54,347 bases of DNA from Candidatus Fimousia stercorigallinarum (GTDB taxonomy: Bacteria; Bacillota; Clostridia; Lachnospirales; Lachnospiraceae): assembly GCA_018715775.1 (NCBI GenBank), contig DVKZ01000019.1:1-54347 (forward strand), read 5' to 3'. A program made the position numbers and the translations under genes. This document shows, one piece after another, positions 42,201 through 49,405 of this stretch. How positions within the stretch are numbered: the first letter of the stretch is position 1; every line of letters begins with the position of its first letter. The notes under the pieces were generated by a model. It did no database searches and had not been told where the DNA came from. It saw only the letters and a list, made by a program, of their open reading frames with translations.

Positions 42201-43506
42201 TGATCTTAATGCATTTCATATCCTGTCCGCCGATGTCCAGAATACAGTCGACATTCGGCTCAAAAAAGTGCGCAGCATAATAATGTGCGATCGTCTCTAC
42301 TTCGCCTTCATCTAAATTGTAAGCGTCTTTTAATAATGCCTCGCCATATCCCGTTGAACAAGAGTAGACGATCTTCGCCTCCGGATGTAATTTCATTTTA
42401 ATCTCACGGAATGCTTCTTTTGTAACTGCGATCGGATCACCTTTATTACTGCTGTAAAAACTATAGAGCAAATCGCCGTCTTCGGAAACTAATGCAAGTT
42501 TTGTCGTCGTAGAACCGGCATCAATACCCAGATAACAGTTTCCTTTATATTCTTCCAATTTTCTAATATGTACTTGATATTGATTCTGACGTTTCACGAA
42601 AGCATCATAATCTTTTTTGTCTTTAAAGAGCGGATCCAAACGATGACTCTCAGAAGAAATATTTCCAAGTGCCTCCACTCTGCGGATAATTTCTGCCAGG
42701 CTGCTGCTCTCTGTTTTACGGCTGTACACAGCACTTCCGTGTGCAGCAAATAAATGGGCATTTTCCGGAAAATGAGCTTCTTCCGGCTTTAATTCCAGCG
42801 TACGTACAAATGCCTTTCCTAATTCAGAAAGGAAATAAAGTGGTCCGCCTAAAAATACGACATTCCCACAAATTTTTCTTCCGCATGCCAAACCACTGAT
42901 CGTCTGATTGACAACTGCCTGAAAGATACTCGCCGACAAATCTTCTTTGGAAGCTCCGTCATTGATCAAAGGCTGAATATCCGTCTTCGCAAATACGCCG
43001 CAACGAGCTGCAATCGGATAGATTTCTTTATATGACTTTGCATATTCATTTAGCCCGGCAGCATCTGTCTGCAGCAACGCAGCCATCTGATCGATAAATG
43101 CACCCGTACCTCCGGCACAGATCCCATTCATACGCTGATCGATCCCATTTTTAAAATAGATGATCTTCGCATCTTCACCGCCGAGTTCAACAGCAACATC
43201 CGCATTTGGTACAACACGCTTGATCGCAGTTGTAACGGCGATCACTTCCTGAACAAATTCAATCTGAATCAGCTTTGCAAGGCTTAACCCCCCGCTTCCG
43301 GTTACCGCGATCGTACAGCGTACATCGCCGTTTTCCTGAAAGAACTCTTTCAGCATCGCTAAAACCGTCTTTTTAATATCGGCATAATGCCTCTGATATT
43401 TGGCATAAACAATATGATCCTGTGCATCCATGACAATGACTTTCACCGTAGTCGATCCAATATCAATGCCGACCGCATAACTTTCATTTGCCATTTCAAA
43501 ACTCAT
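39229..43506 (-). CDS. Giant HgdC-type acyl-CoA dehydratase activase homologue (activase x2, DUF2229, dehydratase-like)
   Basis: 1425 residues. Two BcrA/BadF-type ASKHA ATPase modules are in tandem: the first begins YAVGIDIGSTTVKVIVMD near residue 10, the second CYLGIDAGSTTTKLALVS near 324. Each has the cluster loop (NGICAGGTGAFIDQMAALL in the first, NEACSSGCGSFIENFANSL in the second). A Cys-rich link (CQGCQNHCRLTV near 620) is followed by a DUF2229-like part and then a region like 2-hydroxyacyl-CoA dehydratase D-component (GGGCRASNYVGFIRKAL; QCGEGWFLPGEIIDL near 1330). Such long proteins are widespread in anaerobes. They are assumed to drive ATP-dependent low-potential electron transfer, but their substrate is unknown. 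AAGGAG precedes the ATG. Confidence 0.88.
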   Translation of the reverse strand: MSFEMANESYAVGIDIGSTTVKVIVMDAQDHIVYAKYQRHYADIKKTVLAMLKEFFQENGDVRCTIAVTGSGGLSLAKLIQIEFVQEVIAVTTAIKRVVPNADVAVELGGEDAKIIYFKNGIDQRMNGICAGGTGAFIDQMAALLQTDAAGLNEYAKSYKEIYPIAARCGVFAKTDIQPLINDGASKEDLSASIFQAVVNQTISGLACGRKICGNVVFLGGPLYFLSELGKAFVRTLELKPEEAHFPENAHLFAAHGSAVYSRKTESSSLAEIIRRVEALGNISSESHRLDPLFKDKKDYDAFVKRQNQYQVHIRKLEEYKGNCYLGIDAGSTTTKLALVSEDGDLLYSFYSSNKGDPIAVTKEAFREIKMKLHPEAKIVYSCSTGYGEALLKDAYNLDEGEVETIAHYYAAHFFEPNVDCILDIGGQDMKCIKIKDGSVDTVILNEACSSGCGSFIENFANSLGYSAEEFAAEAVKAEHPVDLGTRCTVFMNSNVKQAQKEGAPLVDIAAGLAYSVIKNALFKVIKLTDASKLGDNIVVQGGTFYNNAVLRSFELISGREAIRPNISGLMGAFGAALIARERYEGQPSTMLSLDEMLKLSYRTTMAHCQGCQNHCRLTVNLFSGGRRHISGNRCEKGIQSEHKDNQAPNLFEYKKKRMFQYPPLKKEKAYRGTIGIPRVLNMYENYPFWAVFFRKLGFRVILSPFSDHKLFQLGMDSIPSESECYPAKLVHGHIEWLIKKGVDTIFYPCVFYERNENKAAQNHYNCPMVISYPENIKNNVENLKTKNVRFLNPFLAFTDENVLGRRLVEIMKDEFSIGKKEVLAAVHSGWKELLNCKHDIVEEGKRTLKWIDEHDGHGIVLAGRPYHLDPEINHGIPEMIQSFGFAVLTEDSVASLSRNHHKMRATNQWMYHSRIYAASEFVAEHDKLDLVQLNSFGCGVDAVIADQVQDLLTQAGKLYTLLKIDEVNNLGAAKIRMRSLIAALKLRQKIVSSENQKIQDYERVEYTKEMQKEGYTILCTQMAPLHFDFLEAAMKSCGYRVKMMKNESQNVLDMGLKYVNNDACYPALIVTGQIIDAVLSGEYDVDKLAVLMVQTGGGCRASNYVGFIRKALAEAGYPQIPVISLNANGMETNEGFKYSFKMLSKCMQAIVYGDIFMRVVYRIRPYEVEKGATNRLHEKWKKICIDDILKSSINMQKFYKNCEGIIRDFDNLPIDESIIKPKVGIVGEVLVKFMPIANNHLVDLLEDEGMEVVMPDLVEFLEYCFWNAIYRERYLGGSKTGSYMAKAAISFMDSMRKRIFRALDRSERFQRPTELEQMRKDASSVLQIGNQCGEGWFLPGEIIDLVKNRVDNIVCIQPFGCLPNHIVGKGIIKKVKELYPQTNIVAIDYDPSASKVNQLNRIKLMLENAKAKVDGDAEAELTLE

Positions 43507-43550
43507 ATCTTTTCTCCTTCTAAGTAACTGCTCTTCGAATTCAACCTATT

Positions 43551-43579
43551 ATTATAACTATGAATTTTCAAAGTGTCAA
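43551..43579 (-). promoter_or_regulatory. Consensus promoter of the activase operon
   Basis: TTGACA (43579-43574) and TATAAT (43556-43551), 17 nt apart on the minus strand: a full-consensus sigma-A promoter. Confidence 0.9.
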
Positions 43580-43592
43580 CTTTTGTTGAAAT

Positions 43593-43623
43593 AAAGAAGC
43601 CGTGTGTATCTCACGACTTCTTT
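43593..43623. other. Hairpin between divergent promoters
   Basis: AAAGAAG-CGTG faces CACG-CTTCTTT with one mismatched pair, followed on the plus strand by TTTT. It lies between the two divergent promoters, outside both transcripts, so it may block transcription entering from either side. Confidence 0.5.
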
Positions 43624-43673
43624 TACAATAATAGGAGAAAAAAACGAATTAGTCAATGGAACTCATAAAAGAT

Positions 43674-43701
43674 TTGTTGTATAATAATAAAGACTTATAA
43701 T
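43674..43701 (+). promoter_or_regulatory. Promoter of galE
   Basis: TTGTTG (43674-43679), 16 nt, TATAAT (43696-43701). A second TATAAT lies at 43680-43685, so the start site could also be a little upstream. Confidence 0.5.
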
Positions 43702-43726
43702 TTACATCTTAAAGGAGGACAAACAT

Positions 43727-44746
43727 ATGGCAATTTTAGTCACAGGTGGAGCAGGTTATATTGGCAGCCATACTTGCGTTGAGCTTTTAAATTCCGGTTA
43801 CGATGTTGTTGTCGTTGATAACTTATGCAACTCCAGCAAAAAAGCAATTGAACGGGTAGAAAAGATCACTGGGAAATCCATTTCATTTTATGAGGTTAAT
43901 ATTTTAGATAGAGAGGCATTAACAGAGGTTTTTGAAAAAGAATCCATTGACTCCGTTATCAATTTCGCAGGCTTAAAAGCTGTTGGAGAATCCGTAGTAA
44001 AACCATTGGAATATTACCATAATAATATTACCGGAACTTTGGTTTTATGTGATGTCATGAGAAGCCATGGTGTAAAAAACATTATCTTCAGTTCTTCTGC
44101 TACCGTATATGGGGATCCTGCTTTTATCCCTATTACAGAAGAATGTCCAAAAGGGAAGATCACAAATCCATATGGACAGACAAAAGGCATGCTGGAGCAG
44201 ATCTTAACCGATCTCTGGGTTGCAGACCACGAATGGAATGTTGTACTGCTTCGTTATTTTAACCCGATCGGTGCACACGAAAGCGGTCTGATCGGAGAAG
44301 ATCCAAAAGGTATTCCGAATAATCTGGTTCCTTATATTGCTCAGGTTGCTGTCGGAAAATTAGAAAAATTAGGTGTCTTTGGTGACGACTATGATACTCC
44401 GGACGGAACCGGTGTCCGCGATTATATCCATGTTGTCGACCTTGCAAAAGGACATGTAAAAGCGATGAAAAAACTCGCACCCGGTTCCGGCGTCAGCATT
44501 TACAACCTCGGTACCGGCAATGGCTACAGCGTATTAGATGTATTACATGCATATGAAAAAGCATGTGGCAAAACACTTCCTTATGAGATCAAAGAAAGAC
44601 GTGCCGGCGATATCGCAACATGCTATTGTGATGCTTCAAAAGCAAAAGAGGAACTCGGATGGGTTGCTGAAAAAGGAATTGAAGAGATGTGCGCCGACTC
44701 CTGGAGATGGCAAAGCAATAATCCAAACGGATACGAAGACCAATAG
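43727..44746 (+). CDS. galE: UDP-glucose 4-epimerase
   Basis: 339 residues, a short-chain dehydrogenase/reductase of the extended type. The NAD motif is GGAGYIGSH at residues 7-15. The catalytic Tyr-x3-Lys is in [10 protein letters not shown], with Ser in [29 protein letters not shown] is the substrate region. It interconverts UDP-glucose and UDP-galactose for galactose use and surface glycans. AAAGGAGG precedes the ATG. It is the first gene of a compact operon with pncB, malQ and plsC. Confidence 0.96.
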   Translation: MAILVTGGAGYIGSHTCVELLNSGYDVVVVDNLCNSSKKAIERVEKITGKSISFYEVNILDREALTEVFEKESIDSVINFAGLKAVGESVVKPLEYYHNNITGTLVLCDVMRSHGVKNIIFSSSATVYGDPAFIPITEECPKGKITNPYGQTKGMLEQILTDLWVADHEWNVVLLRYFNPIGAHESGLIGEDPKGIPNNLVPYIAQVAVGKLEKLGVFGDDYDTPDGTGVRDYIHVVDLAKGHVKAMKKLAPGSGVSIYNLGTGNGYSVLDVLHAYEKACGKTLPYEIKERRAGDIATCYCDASKAKEELGWVAEKGIEEMCADSWRWQSNNPNGYEDQ

Positions 44747-44764
44747 TTAGGAGAAAATAAAATC

Positions 44765-46213
44765 ATGGTTGCACAAAATCTAACTTTATTAACCGATCTA
44801 TATGAACTGACGATGATGCAGGGGTATTATAAAACAGGGGAAAATGACTCTGTGATCTTTGATGTTTTCTACCGCAAAAATCCATCAGGCAGTGGCTACG
44901 CCATTGCCTGCGGATTGGAACAGGTGATCGATTACATCAAGAATCTATCGTTTTCCTATGATGATATCGACTATTTAAGGGGACTCGGTATCTTTGACGA
45001 AGACTTTCTTGAATATCTTGCCGGATATCACTTTACTGGTGATATTTATGCGATTCCGGAAGGTACTGTTGTATTTCCAAAAGAACCTCTGTTAAAAGTC
45101 ATTGCTCCAATCATGGAAGCCCAGCTCGTGGAAACAGCGATCTTAAATATCATCAACCACCAGAGCCTGATCGCAACAAAGGCTTCCCGTGTATGTTATG
45201 CTGCAGACGGCGATGGAGTAATGGAATTCGGACTTCGGCGCGCACAGGGTCCGGACGCCGGCACTCTTGGTGCAAGAGCCGCAATGATCGGTGGCTGTAT
45301 CGGTACTTCCAATGTCCTCACCGGACAGCTCTACGATGTTCCGGTACTGGGAACACACGCACACAGCTGGATCATGAGTTTTAAAGACGAATATACGGCA
45401 TTTAAAACATATGCAGATATGTATCCGGATTCCTGTACACTTTTAGTTGATACGTATGATACTCTGAACTCCGGCGTACCAAATGCGATCCGTGTATTCC
45501 AGGAAATGCGTGATGCCGGCATCAAACCAAAATCATACGGTATCCGCCTTGACAGCGGGGACTTGGCTTATATTTCAAAAGAAGCCCGAAAAATGCTCGA
45601 TGCTGCCGGATTCAAAGACGCAGTGATCGCTGCATCCAGCGACCTGGATGAATATCTGATCAACAGCTTAAAAAATCAGGGAGCGATGATCAATTCCTGG
45701 GGCGTAGGAACGAATCTGATCACTTCAGCAGATTGTCCCGCATTCGGCGGTGTATACAAACTCGCCGCATTAAAACCGGCAGGTACTGATACTTTTATTC
45801 CAAAAATCAAGATTTCAGAAAACCCGGCAAAAATCACAAATCCGGGAAACAAAACCGTATACCGTATATATGACAATCAAACAGGAAAGATCAAGGCTGA
45901 CCTGATCTGTCTGGTCGGAGAGATCTATGATCCAAATGAAGATCTCATGATCTTTGATCCAATCTATACATGGAAAAAATCATGGATTAAAGGCGGCACT
46001 TATTCGATACGTGAGATCCTCCAGCCAATCTTCAAAAAAGGACAGTGTATCTACGAATCTCCATCTACCATGGAAATCCGTGCATACTGCCAAGAAGAAT
46101 TAAATACACTCTGGGATGAATCCAGACGTCTGGTCAATCCAAAAGAAGTCTATGTTGATCTTTCACAACCGCTGTTTGATCTGAGAAACGAATTATTAGA
46201 TGCGAAAAAATAG
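44765..46213 (+). CDS. pncB: Nicotinate phosphoribosyltransferase
   Basis: 482 residues. It joins nicotinate to PRPP with ATP, the entry of salvaged niacin into NAD synthesis. Family blocks: LLTDLYELTMMQGYYKTG at the start, FGLRRAQGPDAGTLGARAAMIGGC near 155 (active-site His replaced by the usual context), GTHAHSWIMSF near 195 and IRLDSGDLAYISKEAR near 260. It follows galE by 18 bp with AGGAG as ribosome site. The neighbours do not share its pathway. Confidence 0.95.
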   Translation: MVAQNLTLLTDLYELTMMQGYYKTGENDSVIFDVFYRKNPSGSGYAIACGLEQVIDYIKNLSFSYDDIDYLRGLGIFDEDFLEYLAGYHFTGDIYAIPEGTVVFPKEPLLKVIAPIMEAQLVETAILNIINHQSLIATKASRVCYAADGDGVMEFGLRRAQGPDAGTLGARAAMIGGCIGTSNVLTGQLYDVPVLGTHAHSWIMSFKDEYTAFKTYADMYPDSCTLLVDTYDTLNSGVPNAIRVFQEMRDAGIKPKSYGIRLDSGDLAYISKEARKMLDAAGFKDAVIAASSDLDEYLINSLKNQGAMINSWGVGTNLITSADCPAFGGVYKLAALKPAGTDTFIPKIKISENPAKITNPGNKTVYRIYDNQTGKIKADLICLVGEIYDPNEDLMIFDPIYTWKKSWIKGGTYSIREILQPIFKKGQCIYESPSTMEIRAYCQEELNTLWDESRRLVNPKEVYVDLSQPLFDLRNELLDAKK

Positions 46214-46239
46214 TTTCAAAAAGTAGGAGAAATAGGTTA

Positions 46240-47751
46240 ATGGCAAAACAAAAAGTATATCCGCGTCTTTCCGGTCTTTTGGTTCATCCGACTTCTTTTC
46301 CCGGACCGTTCGGAATCGGAGATCTCGGACCGGAAGCGTATCGATTTATTGATGATTTAAAAATCAGCGGTCAGAAATTATGGCAGGTACTTCCTCTTGG
46401 CCCAGTCAATAGTAGTAACTCTCCATACCAGTCTTTTTCCAGTTTTGCGGGCCAGCCTCTCGTGATCAGCCCGGAACTGCTTGTGGAAGACGGACTTTTG
46501 ACCTGTGAGGATCTCAGCCGGATTCCTCATCTATCCGATGACCGGGTAGATTATGACGGTGTCCGCGCCTACAAAAGGCCTTTATTAGAAAAAGCACTCG
46601 AAAACTTCACCGCTCTGCCGGATGAAGCACCAATCAAACAGGAATTTCATGAATTTTGTGAAAAAGAAGCCGAATGGCTGGACGACTATTGTATGTTTAT
46701 GGCAATTTTAAAAGCCAATGACAACAAACCGTGGTACGAATGGGAATCTTCCATTCGTAAGGGAAACAAAACAGCCAAACGCAAATGGATGAAACGAGAA
46801 GATGTACAACAGGAATATCTCTATCAGAGTTTTATTCAGTTCCTGTTCTTCCGTCAATGGAACGCTTTAAAAACGTATGCTAACAAAAACGGAATCTCCA
46901 TTATCGGAGATATCCCGATCTTTGTTGCCGATAACAGCGCTGACGTATGGGCAAACCGTAAATTATTTAAGCTGGATAAAGACGGCCATCCAACAGCGAT
47001 CGCCGGTGTTCCACCGGATTATTTCAGTGAAACCGGTCAACTCTGGGGAAATCCTCTTTATAAGTGGCCAGTCCACAAAAAAGACCGTTACAGCTGGTGG
47101 ATGAACCGTATCCGCGCTCAGCTCGTAAAATATGATTACGTCCGCATCGATCATTTCCGCGGTTTTGATGAATACTGGGAAGTTCCTGCAGGAGCAGAGA
47201 CTGCTATGGAAGGGAAATGGATGCCGGGTCCAAAGGCTGATTTCTTTGAAGTCATGCAGGAAGAACTTGGTGAAGATCTCCCGATCATCGCAGAAGATCT
47301 CGGTTTGATCACACAGTCCGTTCACGATCTCAGAGATCAGTTCCATCTTCCGGGAATGAAAATCCTTCAGTTCGCGTTTGATAACGTGAACGACAACGAT
47401 TTTCTTCCTTATAATTATCCGCGAAACAGCATCTGCTATACGGGAACACACGATAATGATACGAGCAGCGGCTGGTATCATTCCGCTTCCGAAGAATCCA
47501 AAGACAAGATCCGCCGCTATATGAGTACGGATGCTTCTCATATCAGCTGGGACATGATCCGCTGTGCACTTTCCTCTGTATCGCGTATGGCGATCATCCC
47601 AATTCAGGATGTTTTTGAAGACGGAAGCGATAAACGGATGAATATCCCAGGCAGTGCATACGGCAACTGGGGATACCGCTATTATAAAGATCAATTTCAT
47701 GACGGTCTGAAAAAAGGACTTCGTGAAATGTCTGAAATTTATGGAAGGTAA
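46240..47751 (+). CDS. malQ: 4-alpha-glucanotransferase (GH77)
   Basis: 503 residues. It transfers maltosyl and longer alpha-1,4-glucan units between chains, used in maltodextrin and glycogen turnover in the cytosol. GH77 motifs: SGLLVHPTSFPGPFGIGDLG at the N-terminus, NSSNSPYQSFSSFAG, VRIDHFRGFDEYWEVPAG with the nucleophile Asp, PIIAEDLGLIT with the acid/base Glu, and TGTHDNDTSSGWY with the third Asp. TAGGAG precedes the ATG, 26 bp after pncB. Confidence 0.96.
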   Translation: MAKQKVYPRLSGLLVHPTSFPGPFGIGDLGPEAYRFIDDLKISGQKLWQVLPLGPVNSSNSPYQSFSSFAGQPLVISPELLVEDGLLTCEDLSRIPHLSDDRVDYDGVRAYKRPLLEKALENFTALPDEAPIKQEFHEFCEKEAEWLDDYCMFMAILKANDNKPWYEWESSIRKGNKTAKRKWMKREDVQQEYLYQSFIQFLFFRQWNALKTYANKNGISIIGDIPIFVADNSADVWANRKLFKLDKDGHPTAIAGVPPDYFSETGQLWGNPLYKWPVHKKDRYSWWMNRIRAQLVKYDYVRIDHFRGFDEYWEVPAGAETAMEGKWMPGPKADFFEVMQEELGEDLPIIAEDLGLITQSVHDLRDQFHLPGMKILQFAFDNVNDNDFLPYNYPRNSICYTGTHDNDTSSGWYHSASEESKDKIRRYMSTDASHISWDMIRCALSSVSRMAIIPIQDVFEDGSDKRMNIPGSAYGNWGYRYYKDQFHDGLKKGLREMSEIYGR

Positions 47752-47756
47752 ATATT

Positions 47757-48482
47757 ATGATTCGAATTATATTGATCATGGGACACTTCATCATCTTCTT
47801 ATTATCCCAGCTGCCATGGTATTTTATCTACCCGGCATGGGATAAAAAAGGATTGCAGGACAAACGATATGACCGCGCATCCAAAAAGATCGATAAAGTG
47901 TTTCATACCGCTTTAGTTCTATCCGGTGCACAGATTACCGTTTCCGGGCAAGAAAATATCCCGGAAAACCAGGCCGTCTTGTATGTAGCAAATCACAGCA
48001 GTTATTGTGATATCCCGGTACTTTACGATGCGATCCCGGGCGGCACCGGATTTATCGCCAAAAAAGAGATGGAAAAAATCCCTCTTCTGGCACAATGGAT
48101 GAAATTTTTAAACAGCGAATTTCTGGACCGAAAAGATATTAAACAGGGAATGCAGATCATAAAAAATGCTGCAGATACGATTAAACATGGACATTCACTC
48201 GTAATCTTCCCAGAAGGAACGAGGAGTCAGGATGAGCATCCGCACGAATTCAAAGAAGGCAGCCTCCGCATCGCTTCTCTTGCCAAAGCGCCGATCGTTC
48301 CGGTCGCAATTTCCGGAACCGCGGATATGATGGAAAATCATCACAAATTCCGCATTTATCCTGCTGCCGTTCATGTTACCTTTGGAAAACCGATTTATAT
48401 GAACGAATTACCCCGCTCAGAAAAAAAGCACCTTGGTGAGACGATCCGCCAATGGATCATCGCAACAAATGACGCTTTATAG
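47757..48482 (+). CDS. plsC: 1-acyl-sn-glycerol-3-phosphate acyltransferase
   Basis: 241 residues. An N-terminal membrane segment (IILIMGHFIIFLLSQLPWYF) anchors it. The acyltransferase motifs are NHSSYCDIP (HX4D) near 79-87 and FPEGTRSQ near 155. It converts lysophosphatidic acid to phosphatidic acid in phospholipid synthesis. It starts 5 bp after malQ, with GGAAGG in the end of malQ, so the two are probably co-translated. Confidence 0.94.
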   Translation: MIRIILIMGHFIIFLLSQLPWYFIYPAWDKKGLQDKRYDRASKKIDKVFHTALVLSGAQITVSGQENIPENQAVLYVANHSSYCDIPVLYDAIPGGTGFIAKKEMEKIPLLAQWMKFLNSEFLDRKDIKQGMQIIKNAADTIKHGHSLVIFPEGTRSQDEHPHEFKEGSLRIASLAKAPIVPVAISGTADMMENHHKFRIYPAAVHVTFGKPIYMNELPRSEKKHLGETIRQWIIATNDAL

Positions 48483-48643
48483 TAGAGTGCATGTCAATTT
48501 GAGACCGCTCGCAAGTCCTGGCGTGGGATTCGGGTCAGCTTTGCGCTGATAAAAACTTTATCAATTTTGTGAAAAGATATTTCATTCTTTTGATAATAAT
48601 GTTATACTATATGGATGAAAATATCACGTAGGAGGAATTTTAA

Positions 48644-49270
48644 ATGCAGCATATAAACGGTTGGATAATTTTCTTTGTTGCAATCATTATCATTGGTATT
48701 CTTTTTTATCTGCTTTACAGATTTGGCGATAAACAGCAGAAAAAACAGGCAGAAGCAAGACAGCAGATGTACGACAACATGCAGGTTGTTTCTATGCTCG
48801 TTATCGACAAAAAAAGAATGAAGATCAGTGATGCCGGCTTTCCGAAAGCCGTCATAGATCAGATGCCGAAGCGCACACAGCGTTCGAAGGCTGCTATTGT
48901 AAAAGCAAAGATCGGTCCTCAGATCGTTTCTTTATTATGTGATGAATCTGTCTACGATCAGGTTCCTGTAAAAACAGAAATCAAAGCACAGATCAGCGGT
49001 ATTTACATTATGGGTATCAAGAATACGCGTAATGTTGCTCCGCCGGAACCGGAAAAGAAAAACTTTATTCAGAAATGGGCAATGAAAAACAATACTTTTA
49101 CGGATGAACAGCTGGATGCCGATGTAAAATCTATGAAAACCGGCAAGAATGTGAAAAACATGCAGCAATCCCAGAAGAGCCAGATGAAAAATAAGGCGAT
49201 CAACCCATCTTCGAAAAAGAATAGAAGTACAAAGAAAAGAAAACATAATAAAAAGAAAAAACGCCGCTAG
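48644..49270 (+). CDS. Membrane-anchored basic protein of unknown function
   Basis: 208 residues. One N-terminal membrane helix (residues about 6-26, WIIFFVAIIIIGILFYLLY) and a cytosolic domain of about 110 residues (MQVVSMLVIDKKRMKISDAGFPKAVID; KIGPQIVSLLCDESVYDQVPV, KTEIKAQISGIYIMGIK). The tail from about 150 is very rich in Lys/Arg/Asn and ends KKRKHNKKKKRR. I do not recognise a family. The basic tail could bind nucleic acid, ribosomes or membrane phosphate, but nothing in the sequence decides this. GTAGGAGG precedes the ATG. A terminator follows. Confidence 0.8.
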   Translation: MQHINGWIIFFVAIIIIGILFYLLYRFGDKQQKKQAEARQQMYDNMQVVSMLVIDKKRMKISDAGFPKAVIDQMPKRTQRSKAAIVKAKIGPQIVSLLCDESVYDQVPVKTEIKAQISGIYIMGIKNTRNVAPPEPEKKNFIQKWAMKNNTFTDEQLDADVKSMKTGKNVKNMQQSQKSQMKNKAINPSSKKNRSTKKRKHNKKKKRR

Positions 49271-49276
49271 TGATTA

Positions 49277-49308
49277 AACGGGTCCACAAATGCTGGATCC
49301 GTTTTTTA
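49277..49308 (+). terminator. Terminator after the basic membrane protein
   Basis: AACGGGTCCA and TGGATCCGTT pair over 10 bp (one G-U), followed by TTTTT. Confidence 0.85.
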
Positions 49309-49405
49309 ATAGAAATTTTATTCTTTTCCCCTTTTCTATATTTTCCAAATATTGTAAAATACTAATACTAGAAGATGCACGGAATCATGAAAAGGAGGAT
49401 TTCTT

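Noticed and set aside
46963..47700. A 245-codon minus-strand open frame inside malQ
   Set aside because: malQ has all catalytic motifs of GH77 on the plus strand; the antisense frame has no recognisable domain or ribosome site.
48483..48560. Sequence GTGCATGTC with GCAAGTCC, thought to be a second group II intron remnant
   Set aside because: It lacks the GTGCG start and the GGGTG-AAGTCCC block, and it does not follow a terminator hairpin. The similarity is too short.
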